Assembly: GCA_934307065.1 (NCBI GenBank)
Contig: CAKRCD010000012.1
Coordinates: forward strand, 1-64,000
Direction of reading: 5' to 3'
Length of the DNA stretch: 64,000 bases
DNA from: an uncultured Bariatricus sp.
Lineage (GTDB): Bacteria; Bacillota; Clostridia; Lachnospirales; Lachnospiraceae
In this document: one piece after another, positions 63,915 to 64,000 of the stretch
Numbering within the stretch: position 1 is the first letter of the stretch
Layout: every line of letters begins with the position of its first letter
The notes under the pieces: generated by a model
What the model saw: the letters and a program-made list of their open reading frames with translations, nothing else
Told to the model about the DNA's origin: nothing
Database searches by the model: none
Position numbers and translations under genes: made by a program

Positions 63915-63980
63915 TTGACGCAAAAAAAGATTCTTCTTATAATATGGTGGAGTATGAAATGCGGAATGGTCCGCAGTATC
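63915..63980 (+). promoter_or_regulatory. Strong promoter and hairpin at window end; transcript truncated
   Basis: TTGACG (63915-63920), 17 bases, perfect TATAAT (63938-63943). The RNA would start near 63950 with a GCGGA/TCCGC hairpin (63961-63974) followed by AGTATCACGG. No start codon or ribosome site is seen before the window ends, so a leader or RNA gene is likely. Confidence 0.5.
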
Positions 63981-64000
63981 ACGGAATACAAGCCTTTCGT

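Overview
The window is low-GC, sporulating, Gram-positive DNA. It carries sigG, a T-box in front of pheST, a Firmicutes-type 6S RNA, ATP-type PEP carboxykinase, Bce-type antimicrobial peptide modules and SpaA-type surface proteins. The gene content and the Rpn-family, mobAB and NlpC-SpaA genes fit a gut Clostridia member, most likely a Lachnospiraceae (Dorea/Blautia/Mediterraneibacter-like). That placement is inference from families; no rRNA is present.

Layout. 1-8.6 kb: a truncated RNase J-like MBL protein, sigG with a candidate sigma-F promoter, pth-mfd, and a PrsA-like lipoprotein. 8.6-9.1 kb: a copy of a dispersed structured repeat, then an apparent small RNA gene with its own promoter and terminator. 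9.2-15.4 kb: a membrane protein, a PHP phosphoesterase, feoAB, and an NlpC/P60-SpaA surface protein. 15.4-21.6 kb: leuCD-thrC, pckA, mobAB fusion. 21.6-27.7 kb: 6S RNA, YihY, T-box-pheST-queA. 28-36.4 kb: an Rpn nuclease, an ABC-F protein, a nitroreductase, and a Bce-type two-component system with its ABC transporter behind a recognisable BceR-like box. 36.5-39.4 kb: csoR and a copA whose 3' end is a fused copZ. 39.6-45.4 kb: a dlt-like operon with an extra PLP decarboxylase-fold gene. 45.6-50.2 kb: marR and a heterodimeric ABC exporter. 50.2-52 kb: a repeat array with covarying stems, an orphan antitoxin with a wrecked toxin, and a GrpB protein. 52-54.7 kb (minus strand): tyrA-aroA behind a long structured leader. 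54.9-58.8 kb: an EF-G paralogue and a membrane protein. 58.8-60.6 kb: a complete IS1182-like element. 60.6-64 kb: a P-loop protein divergent from an operon of two COG0523 GTPases and a YgjP-like protease, and a truncated transcript start.

The strongest candidate for an undescribed system is the 39.6-45.4 kb operon. It has the DltA-DltC-DltB-DltD set for esterifying cell-surface polymers. However, the adenylation enzyme lacks both the Asp that grips an alpha-amino group and the Cys tied to D-Ala selection, and a fold-III PLP decarboxylase-like gene sits between the carrier protein and the MBOAT. By analogy with the vicenistatin VinN/VinL/VinO logic, it may load and decarboxylate an aspartate-like acid on the carrier and transfer a beta-amino acyl group to the envelope. 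This is a hypothesis. Other leads are the covarying hairpin array at 50.3 kb, the small RNA at 8.8-9.1 kb, the COG0523-DUF1980 fusion and the copA/copZ overlap.
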